The notes beneath the pieces are model-generated. The model was not told the DNA's origin and ran no database searches. It worked only from the letters and a program-made list of their open reading frames with translations. From positions 744,001-808,000 of the forward strand of contig JANUWI010000010.1 of the NCBI GenBank assembly GCA_025504975.1: a DNA stretch of 64,000 nt. Reading direction: 5' to 3'. This DNA comes from Plenodomus lindquistii. Its lineage: Eukaryota > Ascomycota > Dothideomycetes > Pleosporales > Leptosphaeriaceae. The translations under genes and the position numbers were made by a program. Shown here piece after piece: positions 11,033 to 22,243 of the stretch; the stretch's first letter is position 1; each line of letters opens with the position of its first letter.

Positions 11033-12575
11033 ATGCCCTCGCTCTTCGCGAGGCAAAACCCCCTCGAAGATGCGAGGATCACACTCTCCTCATGGGATAA
11101 CTGCATGGCCAAGAGCTACTGCAAGTCAGTACCCCTTCTTCCCTACCCTAAACAACAACATACTCACACCCACCAGATGGCCCGTGATAGTCGGCATCAT
11201 CGTCGGCTCCCTTATCCTCATCTCAATCATAACATGCATCGCGCGCTGCATCTGCTGCGGCGCCGAATGCGCATGCTGCTGTTTCCGCTGCTGCACCTGC
11301 TGCTGCTCCGGCAGCGGAGGCCGCTCAAGCCATAAGCGCATGAAGAGCGATCCTGCACCCTACCCAGCACCCTATGCTGCCCAGCCAGCCTACGGGGCGC
11401 CTCCTCCCGCTGCGAATATCTATGCGCAAGCCCATGCTGTGGCGCCACCTCCATCATCCATCGATGCACGACCGATAAACCAGCAATACCGCTCCAATGC
11501 GATGCCGACGTTTGGAAGCGTGAATGCGCCTGAGCGGCCGCAGTTTGCGACGTTTGATAGCACACGCGCGGTGGTGAATGAGGATGCGTTGCCTGCGATG
11601 CCGACGTGGAAGGATGGGAGGGATGTCCATGTTGAAGTTGAGCAGGCGGCGGTGCCGGAGAAGAAGGGGGATGTGGAGTTGAACCGGCTGGATCACAATG
11701 GGAGTATGGCTAGTGGGAGCTCTGCTGTTGCTATGGCGGCTGTGGGAGGGGCGAGGAAGAGTCCTGGACCTGCGAGGTCGCCTGTTAGTCCGGTGACGGA
11801 TAGCTATGGGTTCCCGCCGGGCTATCAGGGACAGAGTCCGCATGATGGCTTTACGGCGAGTGCGGTGCCCGCGAGAATGAATTCAGGACAGCAAAGAGGA
11901 GTGTACGCACAGCAGGATCAGTATCGACAGGGTTCGCCTGGGGCAAACTTCTCTGGAAGAGATGGATATGCACAGCCTCAAGGACAAAACCACCCATACG
12001 GTCGCCAATCCCCTGGTCAACAACAAGTATACACTTCCTACGACCAGCAGCAAGATCACTACAACCAACACGATCAGTACGAAACCCGCAGTCAACACGA
12101 CCACTACAACCAACCAACCTACAATCGCTACAACTCCCCAGCTCCACCCCAATACGACAACAACCACTACAACTCCCCCGCCCCCGCCCCAGCACTCCAC
12201 CGCTACGACGACGACCGCTACAACTCCCCCGCCCCACCACCAACAGACCGCTACGCCTCCCCCGCACCCCCTCAAATAGACTACTCAGCTCCAGCTCCCG
12301 CACCCCAATACCCTACAGACCGCTACAATTCCCCCGCCCCACCACGCTCCCACACACCAGGCTATGCACCTTCTGAAAGCACAGTCTATGAGCCACCATC
12401 CTCTACGACGTCAACGTCACCGGCGCCTGCGTATCCAGGGCAGAAGGTATATGGAGAAAATGGAACTGCGGGGGGGTATCCGGGTCAGGCGCAGTATCAG
12501 GCGTTTCAGCCGAGTGCGGGAGCGGGAACGGGGAGGAAGGCGCAGGGGGTGGATGAGGGGTTTGGGGCTTATTAG
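11033..12575 (+). CDS. Single-pass membrane protein with Cys-rich juxtamembrane cluster and Tyr/Pro repeats
   Basis: Exons 11033-11124 and 11177-12575 (GTCAGT...ACCAG, phase 2), 496 residues. After a short extracellular N terminus (MPSLFARQNP...) comes one membrane helix (WPVIVGIIVGSLILISIITCIA), then a striking run of about 14 cysteines within 30 residues (CICCGAECACCCFRCC...), a likely palmitoylated patch. The long cytosolic tail is low-complexity, with at least six copies of a YNSPAPP-type unit between residues about 360 and 450. Similar architectures are annotated in many Pezizomycotina as hypothetical or 'fibroin-3 related' proteins; function unknown. The splice removes a 52 bp intron that would otherwise break the helix from the N terminus. 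Confidence 0.8.
12103..12360 (+). repeat. Coding repeats of a Tyr-Asn-Ser-Pro-Ala-Pro unit
   Basis: Degenerate tandem repeats of about 30-60 bp inside the membrane-protein gene encode RYNSPAPP-like units separated by Asp/Tyr/Arg spacers. C-rich on the plus strand. Confidence 0.75.
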
Positions 12576-13056
12576 ATTGATGAGGGGGGGGGGGGGGGGA
12601 AAGAGAAGAGGGATGGAGAGGGGAGGTGTGGCAGAGGGAAAAGACGAATTGATACCCAAATGAGTACACAGATGGCGCATGGCTGGTCGATGTTAGCTTC
12701 AGATAACACATCACATTTGTATGATAATTTTTTTTTTTTACAAAATAGAGGGATTTTTTTATTCATCGGGGTTTTTTTTATTGGGGTTGCTTGAGGAAGA
12801 GGTTGATCAAAGGGATGTTTTGGGCGGGTTTGTAGATTGTTTTGATCAAGTAGGAGGAGATTGTCTGCCTGTTCCCCCACGAAGCTCGCTCGCTTGCTCG
12901 CTCGCTTGCACAGGAAGGATAGCGAAGCTTAAGACCCCCGGCGGTGTTCTCTTCAACCTGCATATCCACCAACAACGTGGATACATGTACACACTCCCCC
13001 CTTGCCATGCCATCATCCAAACCACAGCTTCTCTCACTTCCCAACCTACACACTTC
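12576..13056. other. Intergenic between convergent genes, with homopolymers
   Basis: A 16-base G run lies at 12584-12599, a T-rich stretch at 12728-12780, and GCTCGCT-type short repeats at about 12886-12910. It is the 3' region of both flanking genes. No gene supported. Confidence 0.6.
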
Positions 13057-14145
13057 TCAAGCCCTTTCCAAAATCCCAAAAACCTCCTTCCACCGCTTCC
13101 CCGCTCTATCAACCAACCCCCCCATCCCCCCCCTCCCCACCACACCACCCCCACTCTTCTCCACCCTCCGAATCACCACCTTGCCCCCTCCCGCCCCCGT
13201 CCCATCAACGACCACGCAAACCGTCTCCCGACACACACCCTCCTCAAACGCATCAGGATCACTCAACACCCAGTCTTTCCTCTCTTCCTCTTCCTCGCCT
13301 TCACCCTCACTCCGCCCTTCAAACACTGCAAATGTAGCCGCGACCGGGCAGCCCCTAAGCGCAAGCCTCTTCGCCTCAGAGGGATCATCCGAGCACAAAA
13401 TCCCCTCGAATTCTTCATCATAGTACGCGCGGGGCAGGCGCGTATTCTTCAGCGCAGCGAGCAGCGACAGCCACGCTGCATCAAACGCATTGCCGTCTAT
13501 ACTTATGAAGAAGACGTCTAGGTACAGAACCCAGTATCCCTTCAGCACCGTTGGCGCTGGGGCATCGGGATCCTCAGCGTTGACGCTGGACGTGTGCAGG
13601 ATTCTCAGGTCGCGGGCATGTAGGAGCGAAGTCGAGTGCAGGAGGGAGCGGAGACGCGTTATTAGTGCTTGGGCGTAGGTGGAGGGTGCGTTGCCGGGGA
13701 TGTGCGAGGGCGTGCTGCCGGTGCTTAGTTCGACGTTTGGTACCAGGAGGCGGAGGCGCCAAATCTCGTCTGCTTCCGAGTCTTCTTCTTCTTCTTCCTC
13801 GTCGTCACTGCCATCCTCTGCGTCGAGGTTGAGCGAGGGTGTGTACCCCGCGTCACCGGAAATATCTTCTTCTTTTAGGATCTCGGCGCGTATGCCGCAG
13901 ACGACGCTGGTGTTTCCTAGGCGCACCACTGCGCTGCCGTTGCAGTGGGTTAGGCTCCCTGTGTTGAGACCCGGTGTGCGGAATTCGTGGGCGGTGCGGC
14001 CGTTGGCGCGGATGGACTTTTTGCTGGATTTGGAGGCGGCGGAGAGGTGCGCTTGGAGGAATGGGTGGGGAGAGACGGCTGCGAAGATGGGGCGGGGGAA
14101 TGTGAGGGCGGGCGGTGCTGCTGGGGTAGGGGCTGTTGTCGCCAT
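13057..14145 (-). CDS. RRP43: Exosome core subunit RRP43-like (RNase PH fold)
   Basis: Ring subunit of the RNA exosome, which processes and degrades RNA 3' to 5' in nucleus and cytoplasm. Single exon, 362 residues. The family pattern is visible: SPHPFLQAHL near the N terminus, then ANGRTAHEFRTPGLNTGSLT, NGSAVVRLGNTSVVCGIRAEIL, and later GYWVLYLDVFFISIDGNAFDAAWLSLLAAL, the RNase PH core. An acidic insertion (DGSDDEEEEEEDSEADE) sits near residue 115. The C terminus is Gly-rich and ends in RAGKRWKEVFGILERA. Eukaryotic ring subunits are catalytically dead, consistent with the missing phosphate-site residues. RRP42 and RRP45 are related alternatives, but the N-terminal spacing fits RRP43 best. Confidence 0.82.
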   Translation of the reverse strand: MATTAPTPAAPPALTFPRPIFAAVSPHPFLQAHLSAASKSSKKSIRANGRTAHEFRTPGLNTGSLTHCNGSAVVRLGNTSVVCGIRAEILKEEDISGDAGYTPSLNLDAEDGSDDEEEEEEDSEADEIWRLRLLVPNVELSTGSTPSHIPGNAPSTYAQALITRLRSLLHSTSLLHARDLRILHTSSVNAEDPDAPAPTVLKGYWVLYLDVFFISIDGNAFDAAWLSLLAALKNTRLPRAYYDEEFEGILCSDDPSEAKRLALRGCPVAATFAVFEGRSEGEGEEEEERKDWVLSDPDAFEEGVCRETVCVVVDGTGAGGGKVVIRRVEKSGGGVVGRGGMGGLVDRAGKRWKEVFGILERA

Positions 14146-15090
14146 GATTGTTGGGCGTCTACGATTTGTCTGTGGGGGTTGCTTTGGTAGGTGTGTTGGT
14201 TTTAGGTGGATCCGAAGTGTGTCAATCGGGTTCGCGACGCATGTAGCTGTCGCTGCTGTTTGGAAATTTTGGCGGGGAGCTATGACGCGCTAAGTTTATG
14301 CTTAAATTTGTGTGGGGCGAGAGAGATCCTATTTGACACGTCTGGAAAGACTTATTACAGTGACATTGGATACAATATCAGTACACGCTGCAATTACACC
14401 GCAACCTCCGACTCATTAACCTTGGTATACAAATATCTTCATACATCAGACTTCGCCCAATAATCACCGTCCGTACTTGCGTCCCGTCTTCTCCGTTTCA
14501 CCATCTTCACATTACAAGACAATATTCGCGACCCAGCTATCCAAGCTTTGCAGATGTCTGCCCCTTTTCCACAGCCTCTTTCCTAGGAAACGTCCTAATA
14601 TCGGGTATCCAATTCCAGCTCCCAAGTCGCCACTATCCAAAATGAGTACAAATGCGCCAGTAGATCTCAAACGCATCGTGCAATGAAAGCCAAAATCATT
14701 GAAGATGACAGATCAAACACGGATACAGTATGTGGTATAATGCGTAATGTGGTGGTAACAGATGAAAAACGCCAGATCGTCGTGTTTTTTTTGTGTTGCG
14801 GTGTGGTGAATGCATGTCGAACGACTCGACATGATGCTGTATGAAGCGCTGAAAACAATGTGGATAATCAAAGCTTGCATGATGACTGAATCTGTCACAT
14901 GCGGACGGAATCCCTCAAACTCGCTGAGGCTTGATAGTTCTGCACATGCGGCAAAGAAGGCAACGACAAGCGCGCTAAACTGAACCGCATAAGACTTAGC
15001 TTCTTCTTTGTCAAGGGGAGAGAAGATTGCGAAAGCCGGACCAAGCAAATAGACTAAATGGAAGAGTGTGAGAGGGTATGGAATGGGACA
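14146..15090. other. Intergenic, no gene seen
   Basis: Includes the RRP43 promoter and the 3' region of the RasGEF gene. A minus-strand frame at 14713-15048 has hydrophobic residues but no good start, splice context or family likeness. Confidence 0.45.
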
Positions 15091-18000
15091 CTAACGCTCT
15101 CGGAACCATTTGGCAAACCTGCCCTTCTCGTTGGCACCAGGCGCTTCGAGGTGCGTGCTGCGGTCATAGAGGTCCTATTTACAGTGTTAGCTCATCGTCT
15201 TTACTTTCAAAAGCTCCGTCCTTCAAAGAGACACTTACATCATCATCCTTGTTGACCTTAACATCCAGCACCAAGTTCCGCACCTCTTCACATTTCTGCC
15301 AGCTCGGATATGGTGTCCCCTGCGCGCGCTGCACGCCGACAATGACCTCGCCCATAATCTCAAACTTGCGCCAATTGATGCGTTCTTTGCCTGTTACACC
15401 GCTTGGTGGCGGTTCTCTACTATCTCGCTTTCCAACCACGTGCTCAAATACATTTACACCGGGGTGCGGCGCGACTGCAGAGTCGGTCTTCTTCTTGTCG
15501 CCGACAAATGTCGAGTTGCCTTCCGCTGCGGAAACAAGATCGCGCCGGTGGAGCGGGATGTACGGTATTCTTTCGCCAGAGCTATTGTCCCATGCTAGAC
15601 GATATGCGAAGTGGGATTTTTGAGGGCCCATGAGGATGTCAAGTTTCAGAAAGTCGTGGCTTGTTGCTTGAGGAACCAAGTCTCGTGTTGCCAGCAGGCG
15701 ATGCACCGCTGTGCCCTTGACACCCGCCAGAACAGCGCCAAGGGAGTTGTAGTTGTTCAGTTTACGCAATTGACGAGCAATTTTCATCCACTTCTCCATC
15801 ATAAGCGCTCTGTGCTTTGGCTTGTCGCGCATGAGAATGTAGTTTGTGACGAGGTATGCGATGTGGTTGAAGTGTTCAGTCATCCGTGTGACGTTTTCCA
15901 AGTTCTTGCACCTCTTTTTCTCTTCCGCGTTCAGACTAACGTGCCGTACAAGATCCCGTGGTCGTACCGACGAGAACATGATCCAGTCAATTCTCGTGAG
16001 CTCCCGGGCAATCGCCTCGTCGGATTCATTCATTAGTTGGTGCCATTGTATCTTCGTCAGTGGCTTGATAGGATTGGGCTCTAATTGTCGAGCTAATCGT
16101 TCGTTCTTCTCCACTTGAGTAAGCAGAGCATGTGATGAGCCGATGGAGGTATTGGTTGATAATGTTCCGCCTGTGACACTGCTGCGAGCCACAGACAGGC
16201 GATCAGATCCCATGGACATATGCCCAATGGCTCTGGAGAACTCGTCGTCATCGGAGCATTCGTCCAGGACGTTGTTGTGAAACGACGGTATGTGATCGTT
16301 GTGCGCTCGCTGGCGATCACTGCAAGCCCAGTCTGTATCGTCGTCCTCAGTAACCATTTCCAAGTCCCGTAGAATCTCAGTCGCAGCCACTGAGAACTCG
16401 CGATTGCTCGCCAATCCCGAGGCAAACCTCCGAATCATGCGGCGTGTTGTGGGGTATGCAAAGTCGCCAGGATAGTAAGACACCCATTGTTGAAGTACTG
16501 AAAGATAGCGCAGCTGGGCTATGATGCGAATCATGGGCAGTTCCTTCTCCTGATTGACCTCTTCAAATCGTCTCAGAATCGCCTCTGCCAGCTGTCCTGG
16601 CGTCGCGAACCTTCGATACAAGGCCAGGAATATGGACACAAACTTGGAATCGTTCTTCGACATGGGCTGCGCTAGCAACCTGTCGACCAACTGCTCGAAT
16701 GTGTAGCCGTTTTCATCGGATGGCACCACTGACATGATACTCGGCGCATGATCCGAATCCTGGCCATCAGAATCGTGAGAATCGTAGCCAGGCGATTCGT
16801 CCGCATTGAAAAAGGTCTTGTTTGAATCGCTCGGTTTGTAACGGTGGCCCTTGGCTTCGGCGGTACCGCGTTGGAATCGCACAGAGATCTCGGAACTAGC
16901 CCGCTCGTGCTTTCTCCACATGTCCTTCTGGGTGATGGATTTCACGGCCGAGGAATTGGCGCGCCGCCGCGCCATTGATGCTTGTGATCGTGCTATAGGA
17001 TGAGGTCAGCTTACCAATTCGCAGGCCCTGAATTTGCGCCATTGGCGTGGTGGGGAAGCGCAAGAGATGGGGATCATCTTTGCCGAATGCGGAGAGGGAA
17101 AGGAGCAGACTCACGTCGCTTGGCTGCTATCGCGGCACGCGTAATGACCGATAGGCATCCTCGGTGCGACTCCGGAGACGACTCCGACGTCTGGAACACG
17201 CTGATATCTCCAATGAAGGACTTGGCCTTTTGCTCGACCACGGACGGATCGACTTCGCGATGTGCGGGGTGCTGGTCACATTTGCAGGCGGCGAGGATGA
17301 AGGGCAGGTGGGCCTTGGAGAGGATGTCTGCCAGGTTTGTTAGCCTGCTGCTGCGGTAAGAAAGCAACGCGTGTGCGACACGGTCTACTCGCGTGGGTAC
17401 TGACTCAAGGTTTGGGGGACCTTGGCCAAGCTGTCCTGGCTGGTGACATCGTAGATGGTGACGGCGCCATCCATGCGCGGTGTGGCAATGTCGTGCATGG
17501 TGGCAGGCCAAGCGACGGTGTTGCGCTCACCGGCGTGCAGGTCGTCGATGGACATTTCGAGGAAGCGCACCATGTAGGCGGTGCCGTCAATGGTCCACTT
17601 GCGCACGCAGTTGCTCGAGGCCGTCTTGTCGCTCAGGCCCAGGGCGCGCCGTGTAAAGGTCGACTTGCCGGCGCCCGTGGCGCCAATGATGGCAATGTTG
17701 ATGTCCTGCATGGTCAGGGCCGAGTCGCTGTTGGCGGAGCCCGTCGAGGGCTCCGAGGGCGCGTCGCCCGTGGACTGGCGCTGGTGCATGTGCGAAGGCG
17801 ACAGAGGGCCCTCGGTGTCGCTCGACGAGTCGACGCCGCTGTCCTCGGGCTCCTCGGCGGTGCCCTGGGGCTGGGGGAAGTGGTAGCGCTGGAAGAAGGC
17901 GTCGTCGGTAATCTCCTCGCCGTCCTTGTCGTCGCCGTCGTCGCCGTCGCGGTCCATGTCGCTGCCCTCTTCTGTCAGCTTGGGCACAACGGGCGCCGAG

Positions 18001-18158
18001 TGGGCGCGATGCTTGAGACCCGGGCGCGGCTGCGGCTGTGAGGTGACAGCGGCGCTGCTCTCGCGGCGCAGCGGCTGCATCGACTGCGTGGCGTTGGCCT
18101 TGTCGGTGCGCCTGGGCGGGGGGTGGTGCGCGCTTCTGCCGCCTCCTGTGGCGGGCAT
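15091..18158 (-). CDS. Fused Ras-like GTPase and RasGEF (CDC25-type) protein
   Basis: Four exons: 18158-17405, 17327-17115, 16992-15239, 15174-15091; 934 residues. Branch points (CTAAC, CTGAC) and phases fit each junction. A disordered, acidic N terminus precedes a Ras-like domain with P-loop GATGAGKST (residues 159-167) and a base-recognition-like CKCD. The usual DxxG(Q) switch II motif is absent (FLEMSIDD instead), so GTP hydrolysis is doubtful. Then come a RasGEF N-terminal domain (YTFEQLVDRLL..., about residue 420) and a catalytic CDC25 domain (about 650-900: LTRIDWIMFSSVRPRDLV, VLAGVKGTAVHRLL, PHPGVNVFEHVVG). The last exon encodes DLYDRSTHLEAP and a basic end. It probably activates a Ras or Rap-type GTPase at membranes; the partner is unknown. 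Confidence 0.86.
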
Positions 18159-20521
18159 AGCTTCAGTCGACGAGCGCAGCGGCGGCGGCGTGTTGGGGCG
18201 AGGATGGGCTGTACGACGAGACAGGCCCCGCGCGCGATTGGGACATTGGGAGCGGCCGTGGGCGAGGCAGAGGGCGAGGGATGGCGATGGATGAGGTCAC
18301 CGTGTGGGCGTGTGGGCGTGTGGGCGCCGGTGAGGGAGGGAGGGAGGCGGCGGCGTCGTGGCCAAGGGCGTAGCACAGTAGATGGCTACCACGCACAACG
18401 AGGGCTAAATGCGGTGCAGCGCGGTGCAGTGCAGTGCTGTCCGGGCGGGCAGGTGGGGAGAAATAGAGGGCAGGCGACGACGTCGAGGGCATCATTTACA
18501 CTTTGAGCCGGCGACGAGACTACTTGGTACACAGTACATGGCTAGTACATACAGGGTCTGGCCATGGCAGCCGGACACGCGTAGCGAAAGCTTAGTGCCC
18601 GTGCCGCAGCCTTCTCCCACCGCGTCCCACAGCTTCACACACGGCCCTGGCGCAATCTTAGCCCCGACGACAGGCAGCTACAGTTTACAATGACCGCACA
18701 TGGGACGACGGGCTCGGCATGCTTGCCTGCCAACCGCAATGGCCATGCGCAATAGAGTCTCGTGCCCTCTGCCTCTGCAGATAGTCACATCGACAAGCTA
18801 CAGTATTCTGCCCGATTGCGCGGAAGAACATGGCAGGCAGCCCGCGCGCCCACTACCCATATCCGCGTGCCATTCGGGCCGCCTCCTGTTCCCCCTTTCT
18901 GCTCCCATTGGCCCGACGTTCATCGTTGGAACCTCTTCACTCGCAGATCTTTACATCTGTCCAGTGTCAACAAAACTTCAACGTGACCAATCACAACATG
19001 GAGACGTTGGCCGCCGATCCTAGTGCATCGTATCATCGCATAATCGACTCTGAACAGTGAACAGCACTTGCGCGGAACCCATCCATGCCTTCCGCACCAT
19101 GAGCACCTGCAAAGCAAACAAACTCGAACCTACATGAGACGTTATGGCCCAGGCATGATTATAGTCTAGCATTATCCGAACCACCAGCTCCTTCCCTGCC
19201 CACTCGCCTACCGTCCAAGCTACTCCACAGTGGGGTTCTCTAACCGCAGCCGGCCAGCCCTCTCGCTCTTGCGCCAACAAACGCCTCGCCCTACCTACCT
19301 ATATCACACCCTCACATATAGGTTCCAGACCCCCTCAACCATCACCCAATATTCATGCTTCCTCCGCGGAAAAAAAGTATCCAAAATACTCGGATACTTC
19401 TCCCGACAACCCTCACACAAACCTAAACTCACCTACCTCCTGCAAAACACAATCACAAAATCTCCAACCTTATCAGATTGTCAATCTCAATCTCAATCCC
19501 ACTGCCCCCACACACTCCAATCCCACGTTTCGCAATCCCCTTTCCTTCCTACCCCGACCCCGACTCTCCAAGCCCCCCATCCCCTTCTCCAATTTATTTG
19601 TCGGTTCTCAGGAGTGAGGCTTGCAAAGCAATGATCTGCAACCGCGGCCCCCCTCCTTCTTAAAATGCGCCAAACTCCCACGTGGGCACACGAGCCGAGT
19701 GACAACCCGCTTGCCTGCGCCGAAAAAGGCTTGGATTGAACAGGAAAGTGATTGACCCTCCCATGCATGTCCTGGCGCAAAAAGCTAAGTGAAAGAGACA
19801 AACATGTGAAACGTGAAACTTTCTTTTTTTCTCCCTTTCGTGTTCCTGGACTTTATTATTGCTAAAGTGTTTTTTTTTCCTTCCATTTTATGAGGGTTCA
19901 GACCGGCGTTATTTGCGCAATAAGAGAGGATGCGATGGACGATGGAGGCTGTGTTTCATCAAGGTCCCCTGAGTATTACTATTATGATGCGGTAGAGTCA
20001 TTCTAAAAGACATCTAAATCTCCGTACGGACTCTACGCATGACTATTGAGTTTACTCTTGTAGTTCTTGCATCTACCCATCTTCTCCCTTGCTACTTTCA
20101 CAAACGGAAAAACCATTCCTGCGCTCGTGATAAGAGTGCAGAACCACGCTTTGTCACAAGATCTATCTCAGAGTCGTCGCAAAACCAGTTGAAGGGGGAA
20201 AAAAAATAAACACTTGCTACGATTCAAAAAGGCAAAGCACACCACGCAATGTACATGCCTTGTATAATGCAATATGTACGTAGATCATATATTATGTTTA
20301 CTCAACAGAGTCAGTCTGCAGACTATGATTCAAAACGCAAGTCAACTACCTACGTATGAACTTTCGAAGCCAACCCAGGGCTACCAAAACAAAACATTAC
20401 CAATCCTCCAATACCGCAAGTATCGCCCCATAACGCCAAGTATGTAGCCCACAAATATCCTTCTTCCCACTTGCCCTTGCCACGAGAATCACCAGCAAAG
20501 ACCCAAAACACCCCATATTCC

Positions 20522-20579
<58 letters not shown>

Positions 20580-20671
20580 GCACACCACTCCATTTCACAA
20601 TCTTTTCAAAAAATAAATCCCGCCCCTCATCCCCATCCCCATCCCCACAACACACCCCCTCACACACCCCC
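18159..20671. other. Long intergenic region (2.5 kb), no gene supported
   Basis: The RasGEF-proximal part is GC-rich with three copies of GTGTGGGC at about 18302-18325 and AGGG repeats. From 19250 to 19660 the plus strand is pyrimidine-rich; short poly-T and poly-A tracts lie around 19830-19880 and 20200. No tRNA, rRNA or transposon signature seen. Confidence 0.5.
20524..20579. repeat. Compound (TC)n(AC)n microsatellite
   Basis: About 20 uninterrupted CT units (20524-20563) pass directly into AC units up to 20579. It lies just past the 3' end of the disordered-protein gene. Confidence 0.95.
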
Positions 20672-22243
20672 TCACCTCCCCACCCCAAAAACCCTCAAAA
20701 CCCCCCTCAAACAGCCTCCTCCTCCTCCTCCTCCCTCCCTCCCCCTCTTCTCCCCCCATCTAACCTCCCTCCCCCTCCCCTTCTCAAACCCCACCCCTTC
20801 ATCCCCCCCGCCCCCGCCCTTCTCCTCTTCCTCCGCAACAAGAGTAAGAGCAAGTAACTCCTTCTCCCTCTCCCTCTCCATCTCATTCGCGCGCCGCACG
20901 CGCTCTAGCATTTTGGCGCGGTGCAGGGATTCTCGTCCGGCTTGTAAGGCGTCGCGCTCGGTTTTCCATTGTGTGAGGGATTCGCGGGTGGGTGGGGTGC
21001 GGTGTGGGTGTGGATAGGGGGTGGTAGAGGGGAAAGTGGGGTGTGTAGAGTGAGGATGGGGGCGGGGGCGGGGGCGGGGGCGGTGGAAAGGTAGGATTGG
21101 TGGTTGTGTTAGTGTGCGTGGGATTTGCGGTGTGTAGTGTGGTGATGGGAGGGTTTGACGGTGGTGGTGGTGTGGGGGAGGGTGAGGGTTGTGTTTGAGG
21201 CTTGAGGATCTGGGGGTATAGGTTTGGGGGATATGAGGCGGTGCTGTCAGCGCGGCGAGAGATTCCAGACGCGCGTGTTGGATATCGATTTGCTGTCTTT
21301 GATGTGTAGGCAGTGTAGACGTACGCGTTGCATTGTATGCGTGATCGTAAGGCGCCGAGCGTGGTCGGTCAATGCGTATACATGGTGAGGAGGAGGAGCG
21401 ATAGCCAGATGTCGGACGTTCCTGCTTGGGTGTCTTGGAGCGGGGGGCTAGCGGCATGTATTGATCGTATCGGATATGGCTTGTGTAGTAGTGTGGGATA
21501 TGGGGAGGCGAGGCGATAGGTAAGGGAGGTGTGGTACGAGAGGATGTGAAGGATCGGTCAGAGGAAGAGCCAGATCGGGATCGGCGGACGGCACTACTGT
21601 CATGACTTGAGTGGAAGGAGCTGGAGTCTGTACTGGCGCGATGGGAGAGCTCGCTGGTGTTGGTTTGGGAGAAGCCGCTGATTGAATGACTGTTGTGTAG
21701 TAGCTGTTGCTGGGTGGAGTAGGGCTGGAAGTTGCTTTGGCTGGGTCGATTGGCCAGTGTATGTGTGTTGATGGACGCTTGGTGTTGACTGCCACCCTGA
21801 TTAAATGCGGTGTGAGGAACGCTAAAATTCACGAGTGCTTGCTCGCTTCGTGCCCTGGCCCTCTCCCTTCTGGCATTCCATCCTGCTTCGTACTTGACCG
21901 AGTCTGGAGTACCAGATACATGACCGTGTAGAGAGTAATGCGATGCAGAGGGGCGTAGGGACGGTGCCGCAGTGGTAGACTGAGCTCGAACGCACGCCGG
22001 GCTAGTACAGTATTGAGGTAGGCTCTGCCTTTTGCTGTTCTTATCCGTCCTGTTCAGGGCCTTTATGCTCTCCTCTGTGCGATTGGCTGTGATAAATGCG
22101 ACGAAATCAGCGGGCGTGTCGTCGGTCACAGTCAGTTCGCTGATCGTCTGAAGTGTACGTCGTCGATCTTGAGTCTGCCGGCGCTTTGCTCCATGTGTAT
22201 CGTTTGGAGATGGGCCTTGCGTTTGTACCTTTTGAAGAGGCAT
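20672..22243 (-). CDS. Disordered Ser/Pro/His-rich protein, unknown function
   Basis: A 523-residue intronless frame starting MPLQKVQTQGPSPND. Only two parts look ordered: an N-terminal segment DDTPADFVAFITANRTEESI (near residue 42) and a charged coiled-coil-like helix (LTQWKTERDALQAGRESLHRAKMLERVRRANEMERE) near residue 430. Between them is low-complexity Ser/Thr/Pro/His sequence, with a proline/histidine run (HPHSTHPTF, HPPPHHHHR). The C terminus is Glu/Gly-rich and ends GVLRVFGVGR. I do not recognise the family. The true start could lie further upstream, because an overlapping frame is open there. The long frame across biased sequence could partly reflect composition, so confidence is moderate. 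Confidence 0.6.
   Translation of the reverse strand: MPLQKVQTQGPSPNDTHGAKRRQTQDRRRTLQTISELTVTDDTPADFVAFITANRTEESIKALNRTDKNSKRQSLPQYCTSPACVRAQSTTAAPSLRPSASHYSLHGHVSGTPDSVKYEAGWNARRERARARSEQALVNFSVPHTAFNQGGSQHQASINTHTLANRPSQSNFQPYSTQQQLLHNSHSISGFSQTNTSELSHRASTDSSSFHSSHDSSAVRRSRSGSSSDRSFTSSRTTPPLPIASPPHIPHYYTSHIRYDQYMPLAPRSKTPKQERPTSGYRSSSSPCIRIDRPRSAPYDHAYNATRTSTLPTHQRQQIDIQHARLESLAALTAPPHIPQTYTPRSSSLKHNPHPPPHHHHRQTLPSPHYTPQIPRTLTQPPILPFHRPRPRPRPHPHSTHPTFPSTTPYPHPHRTPPTRESLTQWKTERDALQAGRESLHRAKMLERVRRANEMEREREKELLALTLVAEEEEKGGGGGDEGVGFEKGRGREVRWGEKRGREGGGGGGGCLRGVLRVFGVGR

Noticed and set aside
11851..12303. Minus-strand Val/Gly-rich frames
   Set aside because: Shadows of the Tyr/Asn/Ser/Pro repeats of the membrane-protein gene.
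12103..12360. CRISPR-like repeat array
   Set aside because: Repeats are in-frame coding units of a eukaryotic gene, irregular in length and without spacers.
12721..13521. 266-residue plus-strand frame
   Set aside because: It is antisense to the RRP43 3' half and to biased non-coding sequence; its Pro/His content reflects C-rich DNA.
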